A stretch of DNA of 64,000 nucleotides from positions 22,959 through 86,958 of the forward strand of contig JBMNTP010000003.1 in the NCBI GenBank assembly GCA_050945795.1, given 5' to 3'. Source of the DNA: JBMNTP01 sp050945795 (lineage in GTDB: Bacteria > Bacillota > Clostridia > Christensenellales > MGBC116941). The notes under the pieces were generated by a model, which did not search any database, was not told the origin of the DNA, and saw only the letters and a list, made by a program, of their open reading frames with translations. Below, piece by piece: positions 1 through 8,669 of the stretch. Each line of letters starts with the position of its first letter. Within the stretch, counting starts at the first letter, position 1. The position numbers and the translations under genes are program-made.

Positions 1-867
1 GAATTTGGCACTCCATTTGTAAGGCAGATGCTTATTGAAACGCAGCCGGAATCGATGGCGGAACTGGTAAGGATAAGCGGATTATCGCACGGCACAGACG
101 TTTGGACGGGCAACGCGCAGGAGCTTATTAAAAACGACGGTCTTACGCTTAAAGATGTCCTTTGCACAAGGGAGGACATTATGAATTACCTTATAAGCAG
201 GGGAGTAGACTCAAAGACGGCGTTTATGACTATGGAAAGCGTAAGAAAGGGCAGAGGGCTTAATGCCGGCATGGAAGAAGCCATGGAAAAGAATGATATA
301 CCTATGTGGTTTAGGGAAAGCTGTAAAAAGATACAGTATATGTTCCCTAAAGCACACGCGGCGGCATATGTTGTTATGGCGTTTAGGCTGGCGTGGTTTA
401 AGGTATATATGCCGGAGGCGTTTTACGCCGTTTACTTCTCGGTTAAAGCGGATGAGTTTGATATGGATATGGTAAGCGGCGGCATGAGCAAGGTTAGAAA
501 GCGGCTTGATGAGCTAAATGTAAAAGGCATGGCAGCGTCGCCGAGGGAGAAGAGCATTGTCGCTATACTTGAGCTTGCCGTTGAGATGATGGCAAGGGGT
601 ATTGAGTTTTTGCCGGTGCATCTTGAAAAGTCGGCGGCGAAGCATTTCACTATTGAGGACGGCAGGCTGAGGATGCCGTTTAGAGCGGTGCCGGGGCTAG
701 GCGAAAGCGTAGCGGAGGAAATAATAGTCGAACGCGGCAAGGCGCCGTTCCTTTCAGTGGAGGATTTACAAAAGAGGGCAAGGGTAAATAAAACGGTTAC
801 CGATGCCCTTATAAAAAGCGGATGTTTGGCCGGATTGCCGATGAGTAATCAACTTTCCCTCTTTTAG
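1..867 (+). CDS. polC: DNA polymerase III alpha subunit PolC, C-terminal 288 residues (5' truncated by window)
   Basis: The reading frame is open from base 1, so this is the 3' end of a longer gene. The visible part is the C-terminal fingers and tail of the Gram-positive replicative polymerase PolC, which extends DNA at the fork. Recognisable segments are the AYVVMAFRLAWFKVY stretch, the PGLGESVAEEI helix-hairpin-helix-like stretch and the final QLSLF, which is the expected beta-clamp-binding peptide at the very C-terminus. The family is about 1,400-1,500 residues, so roughly four fifths of the gene lies upstream. It is followed by rimP on the same strand, an order common in Firmicutes. Identity is firm; only the start is missing. 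Confidence 0.95.
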   Translation, partial: EFGTPFVRQMLIETQPESMAELVRISGLSHGTDVWTGNAQELIKNDGLTLKDVLCTREDIMNYLISRGVDSKTAFMTMESVRKGRGLNAGMEEAMEKNDIPMWFRESCKKIQYMFPKAHAAAYVVMAFRLAWFKVYMPEAFYAVYFSVKADEFDMDMVSGGMSKVRKRLDELNVKGMAASPREKSIVAILELAVEMMARGIEFLPVHLEKSAAKHFTIEDGRLRMPFRAVPGLGESVAEEIIVERGKAPFLSVEDLQKRARVNKTVTDALIKSGCLAGLPMSNQLSLF

Positions 868-919
868 CCGTAAAAAGCCGAGAATTGCCCTGAAAAGCTG
901 TTTATTATTGAGAAAATGC

Positions 920-948
920 TTGCATGACCTGCCTTGATATGATAGTAT
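920..948 (+). promoter_or_regulatory. Predicted sigma-A promoter of the rimP-nusA-infB operon
   Basis: A -35 element TTGCAT (920-925), a 17-base spacer and a -10 element TAGTAT (943-948) lie between polC and rimP. The expected start near 955 would give a leader of about 70 nt that contains the hairpin at 977-996. Prediction from sequence only. Confidence 0.5.
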
Positions 949-976
949 TACATGGTAATTGAGGCTTGAACTGTTC

Positions 977-1004
977 GGAGTGGGGATTCCCGCTCCTTTG
1001 TTTT
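977..1004 (+). terminator. Leader hairpin with T-rich tail upstream of rimP (likely attenuator)
   Basis: GGAGTGGG (977-984) pairs with CCCGCTCC (989-996) over a GATT loop, an 8-bp stem with one G-T pair, followed by TTTGTTTT. This has intrinsic-terminator form and sits in the 5' leader of the rimP-nusA operon. Similar leader terminators are known in this operon in other bacteria, where NusA represses its own synthesis. That role here is inferred. Confidence 0.6.
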
Positions 1005-1025
1005 GAAAGCCGATGGAGATTAAGC

Positions 1026-1484
1026 ATGTCGAAGAAAATTGAGAATATTGTTGAGAAAGTTGCCCTGCCGATTATAGAGAGCGGGGGCATGGAACTGGTA
1101 GATGTTGAATTCAGAAAAGAAGGTCAAGATTTTTTCCTGTATATATATATTGATAAACAGGGGGGCGTAAATCTCGATGATTGCGAGATGGTAAGCCGGG
1201 CTGTTGAAGCCGAGCTTGACGCTTTAGACCCTATCGAGCAGCCGTATTGTCTTTGCGTGTCGTCTCCAGGGCTTGACCGGCCTTTTCGCAAGGAAGCGGA
1301 TTATAAAAGAGCGATGGGCAAAGAAATCGAGGTCAAGCTTTTTGCCCCAATAAAGGGAAAAAAATCCATTAACGGTATATTGAAAAATTATAACGACGTT
1401 GAGCTTACGCTTGAGGTGGAACAAGGGGAAATTGCCCTGTCGCGCTCAGGCATTGCTCAAGTGCGGCCGTATATTAAATTCTAA
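1026..1484 (+). CDS. rimP: Ribosome maturation factor RimP
   Basis: A 152-residue cytoplasmic protein that helps 30S subunit maturation. The N-terminal alpha/beta domain begins IENIVEKVALPIIESGG and continues with GMELVDVEF. The SSPGLDRP motif of the family lies near residue 80, and the C-terminal Sm-like barrel contains the KGKKSINGIL strand. I chose the ATG at 1026 because GGAG (1015-1018) is 7 bases upstream. The frame could extend to an upstream ATG at 966, but that one runs through the leader hairpin. It is the first gene of the nusA-infB operon, with nusA 13 bases downstream. Confidence 0.95.
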   Translation: MSKKIENIVEKVALPIIESGGMELVDVEFRKEGQDFFLYIYIDKQGGVNLDDCEMVSRAVEAELDALDPIEQPYCLCVSSPGLDRPFRKEADYKRAMGKEIEVKLFAPIKGKKSINGILKNYNDVELTLEVEQGEIALSRSGIAQVRPYIKF

Positions 1485-1497
1485 CGGAGGAAGAACC

Positions 1498-2709
1498 ATG
1501 AACAACGAACTTGTTGAGGCGCTTGAAGCTATTGAAAAAGAGCGCGGAATAAGCAAGGAAATACTTATAGACGCCATTGAAACGGCGCTTATTTCAGCGT
1601 ACAGGCGCAATTACGGCGGTAATCAGAACGTGAGAGTTGATTTTGACCGTGATTCGGGGTCTATAAAGGTATTTGGATATAAAACCGTTGTTGAGGAAAT
1701 AGAGGACGAAGACGCCGAGATTCTCCTTGAGGACGCTAAGGCCATAGACACAAGATATGAAATCGGCGACGAGGTTTCAAATGAGATAACTCCAAAGACA
1801 TTTGGACGTATCGCGGCGCAAATGGCGAAGCAGGTTGTGGTGCAGCGTATACGAGAGGCGGAACGAGGCATTATATTTGATGAATATATTGAAAAGCAGA
1901 GCGAGGTTGTAACGGCTACGGTGCAGCGCGTTGAAAGAAATTGCGCGTATGTAGAGCTGGGCCGCACAGAGGGCATGATTATTGCCAGCGAGATGATGCC
2001 GGGCGAGGTTTTGCATCCTTCAAAGCGCATAAAGGTTTATGTACTCGAAGTTAGAAAGAGCCCTAAGGGGCCGCAGATTATGGTTTCTCGCACGCATCCT
2101 AACCTTGTAAAAAGGCTTTTTGAGCTGGAGGTACCGGAGCTTCAAGACGGCGTTGTGCAGATAAAGTCGATTGCTCGCGAGGCGGGTTACCGCACGAAGA
2201 TGGCGGTTTTTAGCAACGATTCACAGGTTGATCCGCTTGGCGCTTGCGTAGGCCAGAGGGGATCGCGTGTTGAGAGGATAGTTCAGGAACTGGGTGGCGA
2301 GAAGATAGACGTTATAAAGTGGTCGCCGGATCCGGTTGAATATATAGCAAACGCCTTAAATCCGGCGCGCGTTATTATGGTGCAGATAAATGAGCAGGAT
2401 AAGGCGGCTAAGGTTATTGTTCCCGACAGCCAGCTTTCATTGGCGATAGGCAAGGAGGGGCAAAACGCAAGGCTCGCGGCAAAGCTTACCGGTTGGAAAA
2501 TAGATATAAAGAGCCAGACGCAGGCGCAGGAAATGTTCGAGATGTTCGATGGCGAAGATGACGACGCTGAAGACGGCGAATATTATGATGAAGGATACGA
2601 CGATGACGGTATGGATTACCAAGTCGCGGGTCCTGAATCGGCGTTTGAGGAAGAAACATTTGAAGAAGAGGCGGATGCCGAAGAATATAATGATGACGAT
2701 GAGGCGTAA
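1498..2709 (+). CDS. nusA: Transcription termination/antitermination protein NusA
   Basis: A 403-residue RNA polymerase accessory factor controlling pausing, termination and antitermination. Visible order: N-terminal RNAP-binding domain (about 1-120), S1 domain (about 130-200, QSEVVTATVQRVERNCAYVEL), then two KH domains containing GACVGQRGSRVERIVQEL and LAIGKEGQNARLAAKLTGW. The tail after about residue 350 is an acidic stretch of Asp, Glu and Tyr rather than the extra repeats of enterobacterial NusA, which is normal for Firmicutes. The ATG at 1498 has AACGGAGG upstream at good spacing. An in-frame start at 1399 lies inside rimP and was not used. Regulation is probably through the leader hairpin upstream of rimP. 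Confidence 0.97.
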   Translation: MNNELVEALEAIEKERGISKEILIDAIETALISAYRRNYGGNQNVRVDFDRDSGSIKVFGYKTVVEEIEDEDAEILLEDAKAIDTRYEIGDEVSNEITPKTFGRIAAQMAKQVVVQRIREAERGIIFDEYIEKQSEVVTATVQRVERNCAYVELGRTEGMIIASEMMPGEVLHPSKRIKVYVLEVRKSPKGPQIMVSRTHPNLVKRLFELEVPELQDGVVQIKSIAREAGYRTKMAVFSNDSQVDPLGACVGQRGSRVERIVQELGGEKIDVIKWSPDPVEYIANALNPARVIMVQINEQDKAAKVIVPDSQLSLAIGKEGQNARLAAKLTGWKIDIKSQTQAQEMFEMFDGEDDDAEDGEYYDEGYDDDGMDYQVAGPESAFEEETFEEEADAEEYNDDDEA

Positions 2710-2743
2710 CAGCCGCTAATCAGATTTTTCGGAGAGTGTGAAT

Positions 2744-3019
2744 TTGAAAGAAAAAAAAGTGCCGATGCGCATGTGCGTGGGCTGTCGGGAAATGAAACCT
2801 AAAAAGCAGCTTATAAGGATTGTGCGCGATGCCGAAGGTGCGGTATTAGTAGATTTAAAAGGCAAATCGCCGGGCAGGGGAGCGTATGTGTGTCCGCAAA
2901 GCGAATGCGTTACAAAAGCGGTTAAAATTCGCGCGCTAGATAGGGCGCTTGAGGTTAAGGTGGATGCGCAGATTGAAGGCATGCTAAAACAACAGATAGA
3001 AAGCCGCTCAGATGGATAA
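2744..3019 (+). CDS. rnpM: YlxR/RnpM family RNA-binding protein
   Basis: A small basic protein (about 91 residues) of the YlxR (DUF448) family, described in other Firmicutes as an RNase P modulator. The diagnostic motifs are MRMCVGCREMKPKKQLIRIVR-like at the N-terminus (C-x2-C included) and GRGAYVC in the middle. The Shine-Dalgarno GGAGAG (2731-2736) is 7 bases from a TTG at 2744, which I take as start. An in-frame GTG at 2738 is too close to it. Its last 8 bases overlap ylxQ. Position between nusA and infB is the conserved one for this family. Confidence 0.88.
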   Translation: MKEKKVPMRMCVGCREMKPKKQLIRIVRDAEGAVLVDLKGKSPGRGAYVCPQSECVTKAVKIRALDRALEVKVDAQIEGMLKQQIESRSDG

Positions 3020-3296
3020 AGCATTGTCGTTGTTGGGGTTGGCTCAGCGTGCCGGAAAAGTTATATCCGGCTCTTTGGCAGAAGACGCTGTGAAATCAAA
3101 AAAAGCCAAGCTGCTGCTGCTCGATGAATCGGCCTCAAATAACACGAGGGGCTTGTATGAAAGACTATGCGCGTCCGCGGGAATACCGCTAATAATTCTG
3201 CCGGAAGGCCGGCTTACACAGGCAATAGGAAAAATGCGCAAAGTGGCGGCGGTCACAGACAGCGGCTTTGCGAAAAATATAAAGAAAATTTTTTAA
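3012..3296 (+). CDS. ylxQ: L7Ae-family ribosomal/RNA-binding protein YlxQ
   Basis: A 94-residue protein of the L7Ae/L30e/S12e fold, which binds kink-turn RNA in characterised relatives. The family signature is seen in LLGLAQRAGKVISGSL near the N-terminus and in the central LLLLDESASNNT segment. The ATG at 3012 overlaps the end of rnpM by 8 bases, indicating translational coupling. The C-terminus is slightly basic (AKNIKKIF). It lies in its usual place between rnpM and infB. Its exact cellular role is not settled even in model species. Confidence 0.88.
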   Translation: MDKALSLLGLAQRAGKVISGSLAEDAVKSKKAKLLLLDESASNNTRGLYERLCASAGIPLIILPEGRLTQAIGKMRKVAAVTDSGFAKNIKKIF

Positions 3297-3318
3297 ATCA
3301 ACGCAAGGAGATTGGCGT

Positions 3319-6300
3319 ATGTCCAAAATTAAACTACGAGAAATTACAAAAAGTGTGGGGGCAAATGCAAACAGGGTGCTGGACAGGATTAAAGCTGACC
3401 AACAACGCACGAATGAGCAGATTGTCTCCATGAAAAAACTGGAATTCGAGCTGGCGGAAAAAGCTAAGGCCGAAGCGCGCGCCAAGCAGCTTGCCAAAGC
3501 TATTGAAATAGAAAAGGCGGAGGCGGCCCAGGCTGCCGAAGCTGCCGCCCAAAACGCGGCGCAGCAAAGCGAGCGGGTTGTGGCTGAGGCCGAAAAACCC
3601 GCGGATAAGCCGGATGCGAGCGGAGAGCAGATTGCTACTTCTAAAAAGCCGGAGACGGCGCCGATAGAGCGTCAGGAAGAGGCGGTTGCTGAAGCGAAAC
3701 AAGAAAAGCCTGCGCATACGACTGCCGAACAGACTAGTGCCGAGGCGGTTTCGCAGCACCCTGAAAAAACAGCAGAAAAAGCGCCGGAAGTAAAGCCGGA
3801 GATAATACCTGAAAAAACACCGGAAAAAACACAGGAAGCAACTCCTGCCGCGACACAGACAGAGCCGCGAGTGGCAGCTGCTGCGCAACAGCGGGCGGCA
3901 TCGCAAAAAGATGCCGAAGCTCCGGCAGCAAGTGCACAGCCTGAAGAAAGACCGTCTGCTCACGTTCAGCAACGCGGCGATGGTCCGCAGCGCCCACAGC
4001 AGGGCGGCTATCAGCAGAGAGATGGTTATCAGCAACGGCCGCAGCAGGGCGGTTATCAGCAGAGAGATGGCTATCAGCAGCGCCCACAGCAGGGCGGCTA
4101 CCAGCAAAGAGACGGCTATCAGCAACGCCCGCAGCAGGGCGGCTATCAGCAGAGAGATGGCTATCAGCAACGCCCACAGCAGGGTGGATACCAGCAGAGA
4201 GACGGCTATCAGCAACGCCCACAGCAGGGTGGATACCAGCAGCGCGGCGGCTATCAGCAGCGTCCGCAGCAGGGTGGCTATCAGCAGCGTCCTCAACAGG
4301 GCGGCTATCAGCAACGCCCACAACAGGGTGGATACCAGCAGCGTCCTCAACAGGGCGGCTATCAGCAACGCCCACAGCAGGGTGGATACCAGCAGCGCCC
4401 GCAGCAAGGTGGCTATCAGCAACGCCCTCAACAGGGTGGATACCAGCAGCGTCCGCAGCAGGGCGGATTTGGAGCGAAGCCGTTTGTGCGCAAACCGATG
4501 GGCGGGGATTTGCTGCCGTCGGCTGAAAAGGAACGCGTAAGCAATTATGATCCGAATAAAAATTCATATGCAAGGCAGCGCGATCCTGAAAAGCGTCAGC
4601 AGCGCGGGCGCAAGACGGTTATCCGTGAGGTTGGCGTACCCATGGAGGATGAGAGGTTCAGGGGCCGCAAGCCGAAGAGGCGGGTTCAAACGCCGAAACC
4701 TGAGCCCATAGTTATAGATAAGGTGGTGCTTACATCGGATAGCATAACAGTAAAAGACCTTTCCGAAAAAACCGGAAAACCGGCTTCTGATATCATCAAA
4801 AAGCTGTTGGTGCTCGGTGTTTTCGCTACGATCAACCAGGAGCTTGATATCGATACCGCTACACTTATATGCAGCGACTTTGGCATCGACCTTGAATTTA
4901 AGCCTGTTGCAACGGCGGAAGACACTTTAACAGCCGAGGATAAAGAGGATGACGATAAGAATCTTGTATCGCGTCCGCCGATAGTTACTATAATGGGCCA
5001 TGTCGATCACGGCAAAACCTCTTTGCTCGACGCTATACGCACCGCTCGCGTAACCGACCAGGAGGCGGGAGGGATAACGCAGCATATAGGCGCTTATATG
5101 GTAGAGCTTAATGATAGAGCCATAACCTTCCTTGACACTCCCGGGCATGAGGCGTTTACCTCCATGCGTGCTAGGGGAGCGCAGGTTACAGATATAGCTA
5201 TACTTGTTGTTGCCGCCGACGACGGCATAATGCCGCAGACGGTTGAGGCGATAAATCACGCAAAAGCGGCAGAAGTGCCGATAATTGTGGCGATTAACAA
5301 AATGGATAAGCCAGAAGCTAATCCTGAAAGAATTAAGCAAGAGCTTACAGAATACGAACTTGTTTCAGAGGAATGGGGCGGCGATACAATAATAGTACCT
5401 GTTTCGGCAAAGACAAGAACCGGCATAGACAATCTTCTTGAGATGATACTTCTTGTAGCCGATGTTCAAGAGCTTAAGGCTAATCCGAACAGGCTGGCTA
5501 AGGGAGCAATTGTAGAGGCGCAGCTTGATAAAGGGCGCGGCCCGGTCGCTACGGTACTCGTTCAGACGGGTACGCTTAGAACAGGTGATACAATTGTCGC
5601 GGGAACGGCTTACGGGCATGTACGCGCTATGATGGATGATAAGGGCGAGAAGGTTGATGAGGCGGTGCCCAGTCAGCCGGTAGAGGTGCTAGGCTTTAGC
5701 GAAGTGCCGGAGGCGGGAGACATGCTTTATGTCGTTGAGGACGATAAGCTGAGCAGGCTGGTTGTGCAGGAGCGCAGGGATAAGATAAAGGCTGAGCAGC
5801 TAAAGAGCTTGTCCAAGGTTTCGCTTGACGATCTATTTAGCCAGATAAAAGAAGGCGAGATAAAGGAGCTCAATGTTATAGTTAAAGGCGATGTTCAAGG
5901 CTCTGTTGAGGCGCTTAGACAGTCGCTTGAAAAGCTTAGCAACGATAAAGTGCGTGTGCGCTCGATACACGGCGGAGTTGGCGCTATAACAAAGATAGAC
6001 GTAATGTTTGCTTCAGCATCAAACGCCATTATAATAGGGTTTAATGTTCGCCCCGACGCCATGGCGCGTGCGGTAGCGGAAAAAGAGAATATAGACATAA
6101 GGCTTTACAGGGTCATTTATGACGCTATTAACGACGTTCAAAAGGCTATGGAAGGCATGCTTGAGCCAGAGTATAAAGAGGTTATTACCGGTCATGCTGA
6201 GGTAAGGCAGGTATTTAAGGTTACCGGCTCAGGTACAGTTGCCGGTTCATACATGCAGGACGGCAAGATTATAAGAAGCGCTAAGGCGAGACTTATAAGA

Positions 6301-6468
6301 GACGGCATTGTTGTATATGATGGAAGCATAGCCGGACTTAGGCGGTTTAAGGACGATGTTAAGGAAGTAGCGCAGGGTTATGAATGCGGAATAACACTGG
6401 AAAACTTCAGCGACATAAAAGAAGGCGATATAATCGAGGCCTATGTGGAGGAAGAAATAACGAGGTAG
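3319..6468 (+). CDS. infB: Translation initiation factor IF-2 with long Gln/Gly/Tyr/Arg repeat domain
   Basis: A 1,049-residue GTPase that brings initiator tRNA to the 30S subunit and drives 50S joining. Residues 1-224 hold a short N-terminal element followed by an Ala/Glu/Lys-rich, likely helical stretch. Residues 225-384 are tandem repeats RPQQGGYQQRDGYQQ (six) then RPQQGGYQQ (seven and a part). A second IF2-N domain follows around 475-530 (SITVKDLSEKTGKPASDIIK). The G domain has P-loop GHVDHGKTS (from 560), DTPGHEAF (606), NKMD (660) and a SAK motif (696). Domains II-IV complete the C-terminus. Catalytic parts look intact. The protein is longer than the usual 700-900 residues because of the repeats. 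Confidence 0.97.
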   Translation: MSKIKLREITKSVGANANRVLDRIKADQQRTNEQIVSMKKLEFELAEKAKAEARAKQLAKAIEIEKAEAAQAAEAAAQNAAQQSERVVAEAEKPADKPDASGEQIATSKKPETAPIERQEEAVAEAKQEKPAHTTAEQTSAEAVSQHPEKTAEKAPEVKPEIIPEKTPEKTQEATPAATQTEPRVAAAAQQRAASQKDAEAPAASAQPEERPSAHVQQRGDGPQRPQQGGYQQRDGYQQRPQQGGYQQRDGYQQRPQQGGYQQRDGYQQRPQQGGYQQRDGYQQRPQQGGYQQRDGYQQRPQQGGYQQRGGYQQRPQQGGYQQRPQQGGYQQRPQQGGYQQRPQQGGYQQRPQQGGYQQRPQQGGYQQRPQQGGYQQRPQQGGFGAKPFVRKPMGGDLLPSAEKERVSNYDPNKNSYARQRDPEKRQQRGRKTVIREVGVPMEDERFRGRKPKRRVQTPKPEPIVIDKVVLTSDSITVKDLSEKTGKPASDIIKKLLVLGVFATINQELDIDTATLICSDFGIDLEFKPVATAEDTLTAEDKEDDDKNLVSRPPIVTIMGHVDHGKTSLLDAIRTARVTDQEAGGITQHIGAYMVELNDRAITFLDTPGHEAFTSMRARGAQVTDIAILVVAADDGIMPQTVEAINHAKAAEVPIIVAINKMDKPEANPERIKQELTEYELVSEEWGGDTIIVPVSAKTRTGIDNLLEMILLVADVQELKANPNRLAKGAIVEAQLDKGRGPVATVLVQTGTLRTGDTIVAGTAYGHVRAMMDDKGEKVDEAVPSQPVEVLGFSEVPEAGDMLYVVEDDKLSRLVVQERRDKIKAEQLKSLSKVSLDDLFSQIKEGEIKELNVIVKGDVQGSVEALRQSLEKLSNDKVRVRSIHGGVGAITKIDVMFASASNAIIIGFNVRPDAMARAVAEKENIDIRLYRVIYDAINDVQKAMEGMLEPEYKEVITGHAEVRQVFKVTGSGTVAGSYMQDGKIIRSAKARLIRDGIVVYDGSIAGLRRFKDDVKEVAQGYECGITLENFSDIKEGDIIEAYVEEEITR
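3991..4470 (+). repeat. In-frame tandem repeats inside infB (45-bp x6, then 27-bp x7.8)
   Basis: Six 45-bp units start at 3991, 4036, 4081, 4126, 4171 and 4216, each coding RPQQGGYQQRDGYQQ (the last has RGG in place of RDG). Seven 27-bp units start at 4261 and every 27 bases to 4423, each coding RPQQGGYQQ, and a partial unit (RPQQGGF) starts at 4450. Units differ at synonymous third positions (CAG/CAA, CGT/CGC, GGC/GGT/GGA, CCG/CCA/CCT) while the protein repeat stays nearly constant, which suggests selection on the protein sequence. Confidence 0.97.
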
Positions 6469-6472
6469 CGGT

Positions 6473-6835
6473 ATGTCACAGATACGCAGCGACAGGATTA
6501 ACGAGGAAGTTAAAAAAGCTGTCAGTGAAGTTATAAGGAAAGATATTAAGGATCCTCGGCTTAGCCCCAACTGTGTTGTTACAAAGGCGGAGGTTACAAA
6601 GGACCTTAAGTTCGCGAAAATATATGTTAGCGTTTTAGGCGACGAAAAAGAAAGGAAGGACACAATGGCCTCCCTTTCAAATGCCGCCGGCTATATAAGG
6701 CACAGGCTGGGCGGGCTTATAGACATTAGAAGGCTGCCGCAGCTTACCTTTAAGCTTGATACGTCTATAGAATACGGCATACATATAGCAAACGTTATAC
6801 GCTCCATAAAGCAGCGGGATGAGGAGCGGGAATGA
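6473..6835 (+). CDS. rbfA: Ribosome-binding factor A
   Basis: A 120-residue KH-fold protein that binds the 30S subunit late in assembly and is needed for 16S rRNA 5' end processing and cold adaptation in model species. Family features seen are the basic start RSDRINEEVKKAVSEVI, the DPRLSPNCVVTKAEVTKDLKFAKIYVSV core and the closing LPQLTFKLDTSIEYGIHI segment. It starts 4 bases after infB and its last 4 bases overlap nrnA (ATGA), so the three genes are probably translationally coupled. Confidence 0.96.
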   Translation: MSQIRSDRINEEVKKAVSEVIRKDIKDPRLSPNCVVTKAEVTKDLKFAKIYVSVLGDEKERKDTMASLSNAAGYIRHRLGGLIDIRRLPQLTFKLDTSIEYGIHIANVIRSIKQRDEERE

Positions 6836-7776
6836 AAGCCATACTTGATTTTATAGGCAAGTATAAAAGCTTTGCCATTGTTTGCCATATCGATCCCGAC
6901 GGAGATACTTTAGGCGCTTCTTTCGCGCTGGTAGAGGCACTGCGCCTGATAGGCAAGGACGCTGTATCGGTATGCCAAAACCCGATACCGTATATGTATA
7001 GCTTTATGCCGGGACGATTGGTATTTCCGGAGGAGGCAGAAGGCGTTGAGGCGGTGATTGCCGTAGATTGCGCCGACATAAAAAGGCTGGGCAGCGCGGC
7101 GTACCTTATTGAGGATCGGCCCGGCGCTATAATTGACCATCATATATCAAACGACTGCTTTGTAGAGCCGTGCTATCTTGATACCGGCGCTTCGTCTACA
7201 TGCGAGATAGTATATCAATTGATACTTGAGATGGGTGTTAAAGTAAGCGCGGATATGGCAGAGAACCTGTATGTCGGTATATCAACGGATACTGGAAATT
7301 TCTGCTACTCAAACACTACGCCTACAGCTTTTTATACTGCATCTAAACTTTTAGAGGCGGGCTTTGACATTGAGAAAACAGCGAACACACTATATCGCAG
7401 CCGTACGCTCGCTAAGACAAGGCTTATAGGGCAGGCGATATCTTCAATGGAGCTGCATTTTGATAACAGGGTGGCGCTTATGGTGATTAGCCTAGAGCAG
7501 ATGCAGGCGGCGGGGGCAAGCGATACCGACTTTGAAGGCGTTATAGATTTTGCGAGAGATATTCAAGGCATAGAGATAGCGCTGCTACTGCGAGAAACGC
7601 CGACGGGGGCGTATAAAAGCAGCCTTAGGTCGTCGGGCAAAGCCAATGTAGAGGGTATTGCCGCTTCTTACGGCGGCGGAGGGCATTGCAAGGCGGCGGG
7701 TTGCGTGCTCAAAGGCAATATAAATATTCTGCTGCCGGAGATACTTGAAAAGGTTGGGGAAGAACTTGAAAAATAA
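6832..7776 (+). CDS. nrnA: DHH/DHHA1 phosphoesterase NrnA (nanoRNase / pAp phosphatase)
   Basis: A 314-residue cytoplasmic enzyme that degrades 2-5-nt RNAs and dephosphorylates 3'-phosphoadenosine 5'-phosphate in Bacillus relatives. The metal-binding motifs of the DHH family are present: HIDPDGDT (from residue 19), VDCADIKR (near 82) and IIDHHIS (near 103). The C-terminal DHHA1 substrate-binding motif YGGGGHCKAAG is near residue 285. The ATG overlaps rbfA by 4 bases, and truB starts inside its end. The length matches the family. Confidence 0.93.
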   Translation: MKAILDFIGKYKSFAIVCHIDPDGDTLGASFALVEALRLIGKDAVSVCQNPIPYMYSFMPGRLVFPEEAEGVEAVIAVDCADIKRLGSAAYLIEDRPGAIIDHHISNDCFVEPCYLDTGASSTCEIVYQLILEMGVKVSADMAENLYVGISTDTGNFCYSNTTPTAFYTASKLLEAGFDIEKTANTLYRSRTLAKTRLIGQAISSMELHFDNRVALMVISLEQMQAAGASDTDFEGVIDFARDIQGIEIALLLRETPTGAYKSSLRSSGKANVEGIAASYGGGGHCKAAGCVLKGNINILLPEILEKVGEELEK

Positions 7777-8659
7777 TACGGGCGGAATTGATGGTGTTAT
7801 AAATGTGCTAAAGCCGCCCGGCATGACATCAAGTTCTGTTGTATCGGTAATGCGAAGGCTGCTCGGCACAAAAAAGACCGGGCATGGCGGAACACTTGAT
7901 CCTATGGCGGCCGGAGTGCTGCCTATTTTGTCGGGCAAGGGAACCCGGCTTTTTGATTATATGCTCGAAGGCTCAAAGGAATATATAGCTGAGATATGCT
8001 TTGGCTATGAAACAGACACTCAGGACAGCCAAGGCAAGATTGTATCAGAATGCGTAATGAATGTTGGCGAGGAGGATTTTCTTAAAGCCTCGGAGGCGTT
8101 AAAAGGCGATATAAAGCAGCAGGCACCTATGTTTTCCGCGGTAAGCGTGGGCGGGCAGAAGCTGTACAAGGCAGCATATAAGAATATTGAAGTAATCGAA
8201 CGTCCGTTTCGAGATGCCACAATATACGCTCTGGAGCTGATAAGGAAAACGGCTGAAAACCGCTTTTTGTTCCGGCTTGAATGTTCGCGCGGCACATATG
8301 TACGCACTCTGTGCCACGACATGGGGAAATTACTCGGCGGCTGCGCTTATATGGCTTTTCTTCTAAGGACAAAATCCGGCGGCATGGATATAGAAAACGC
8401 TTATACGCTGGACGAGCTAAGGCAAGCGTATGATGAAAAAAGCGATATAGAAAAGTATGTTACCCGTCTTAATGATGCGCTTATAGCGCTGCCCGTTTAC
8501 AACGCCAAAAGCATATATTGGGATAGGCTAAGGAACGGAAACAGCGTTAAGGTTGGAGGAGTCGATACCGGTATAAGCCGCGTTATATGTAATGATGTGC
8601 TTATTGGTATGGGCAGCGTTGAGAACGGAGTGCTTAAAATAAAGACAATGCTTATTTGA
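7766..8659 (+). CDS. truB: tRNA pseudouridine(55) synthase TruB
   Basis: A 297-residue enzyme that makes the universally conserved pseudouridine 55 in the tRNA T-loop. The start GVINVLKPPGMTSSSVV and the catalytic motif GHGGTLDPMAAGVLP with Asp45 are clear, as are the YKAAYKNIEVIER and RGTYVRTLCHDMG segments. I place the start at TTG 7766, which has GGGGA (7756-7760) 5 bases upstream and gives the normal N-terminus. An in-frame TTG at 7745 is possible but adds residues that the family lacks. It overlaps nrnA by 11 bases and is followed by ribF. Confidence 0.94.
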   Translation: MKNNTGGIDGVINVLKPPGMTSSSVVSVMRRLLGTKKTGHGGTLDPMAAGVLPILSGKGTRLFDYMLEGSKEYIAEICFGYETDTQDSQGKIVSECVMNVGEEDFLKASEALKGDIKQQAPMFSAVSVGGQKLYKAAYKNIEVIERPFRDATIYALELIRKTAENRFLFRLECSRGTYVRTLCHDMGKLLGGCAYMAFLLRTKSGGMDIENAYTLDELRQAYDEKSDIEKYVTRLNDALIALPVYNAKSIYWDRLRNGNSVKVGGVDTGISRVICNDVLIGMGSVENGVLKIKTMLI

Positions 8660-8669
8660 GGGCTTGATT

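Noticed and set aside
3991..4470. CRISPR-like periodicity
   Set aside because: Units of 45 and 27 bp are directly adjacent with no unique spacers, and they lie in frame inside the infB coding sequence.
3334..4573. Long minus-strand frames (365 and 279 codons) and a plus-strand frame over the infB repeats
   Set aside because: They arise because the repeats lack stop codons in several frames. Their translations are low-complexity Leu/Ala or Ala/Asp runs, and they have no ribosome site or family match.
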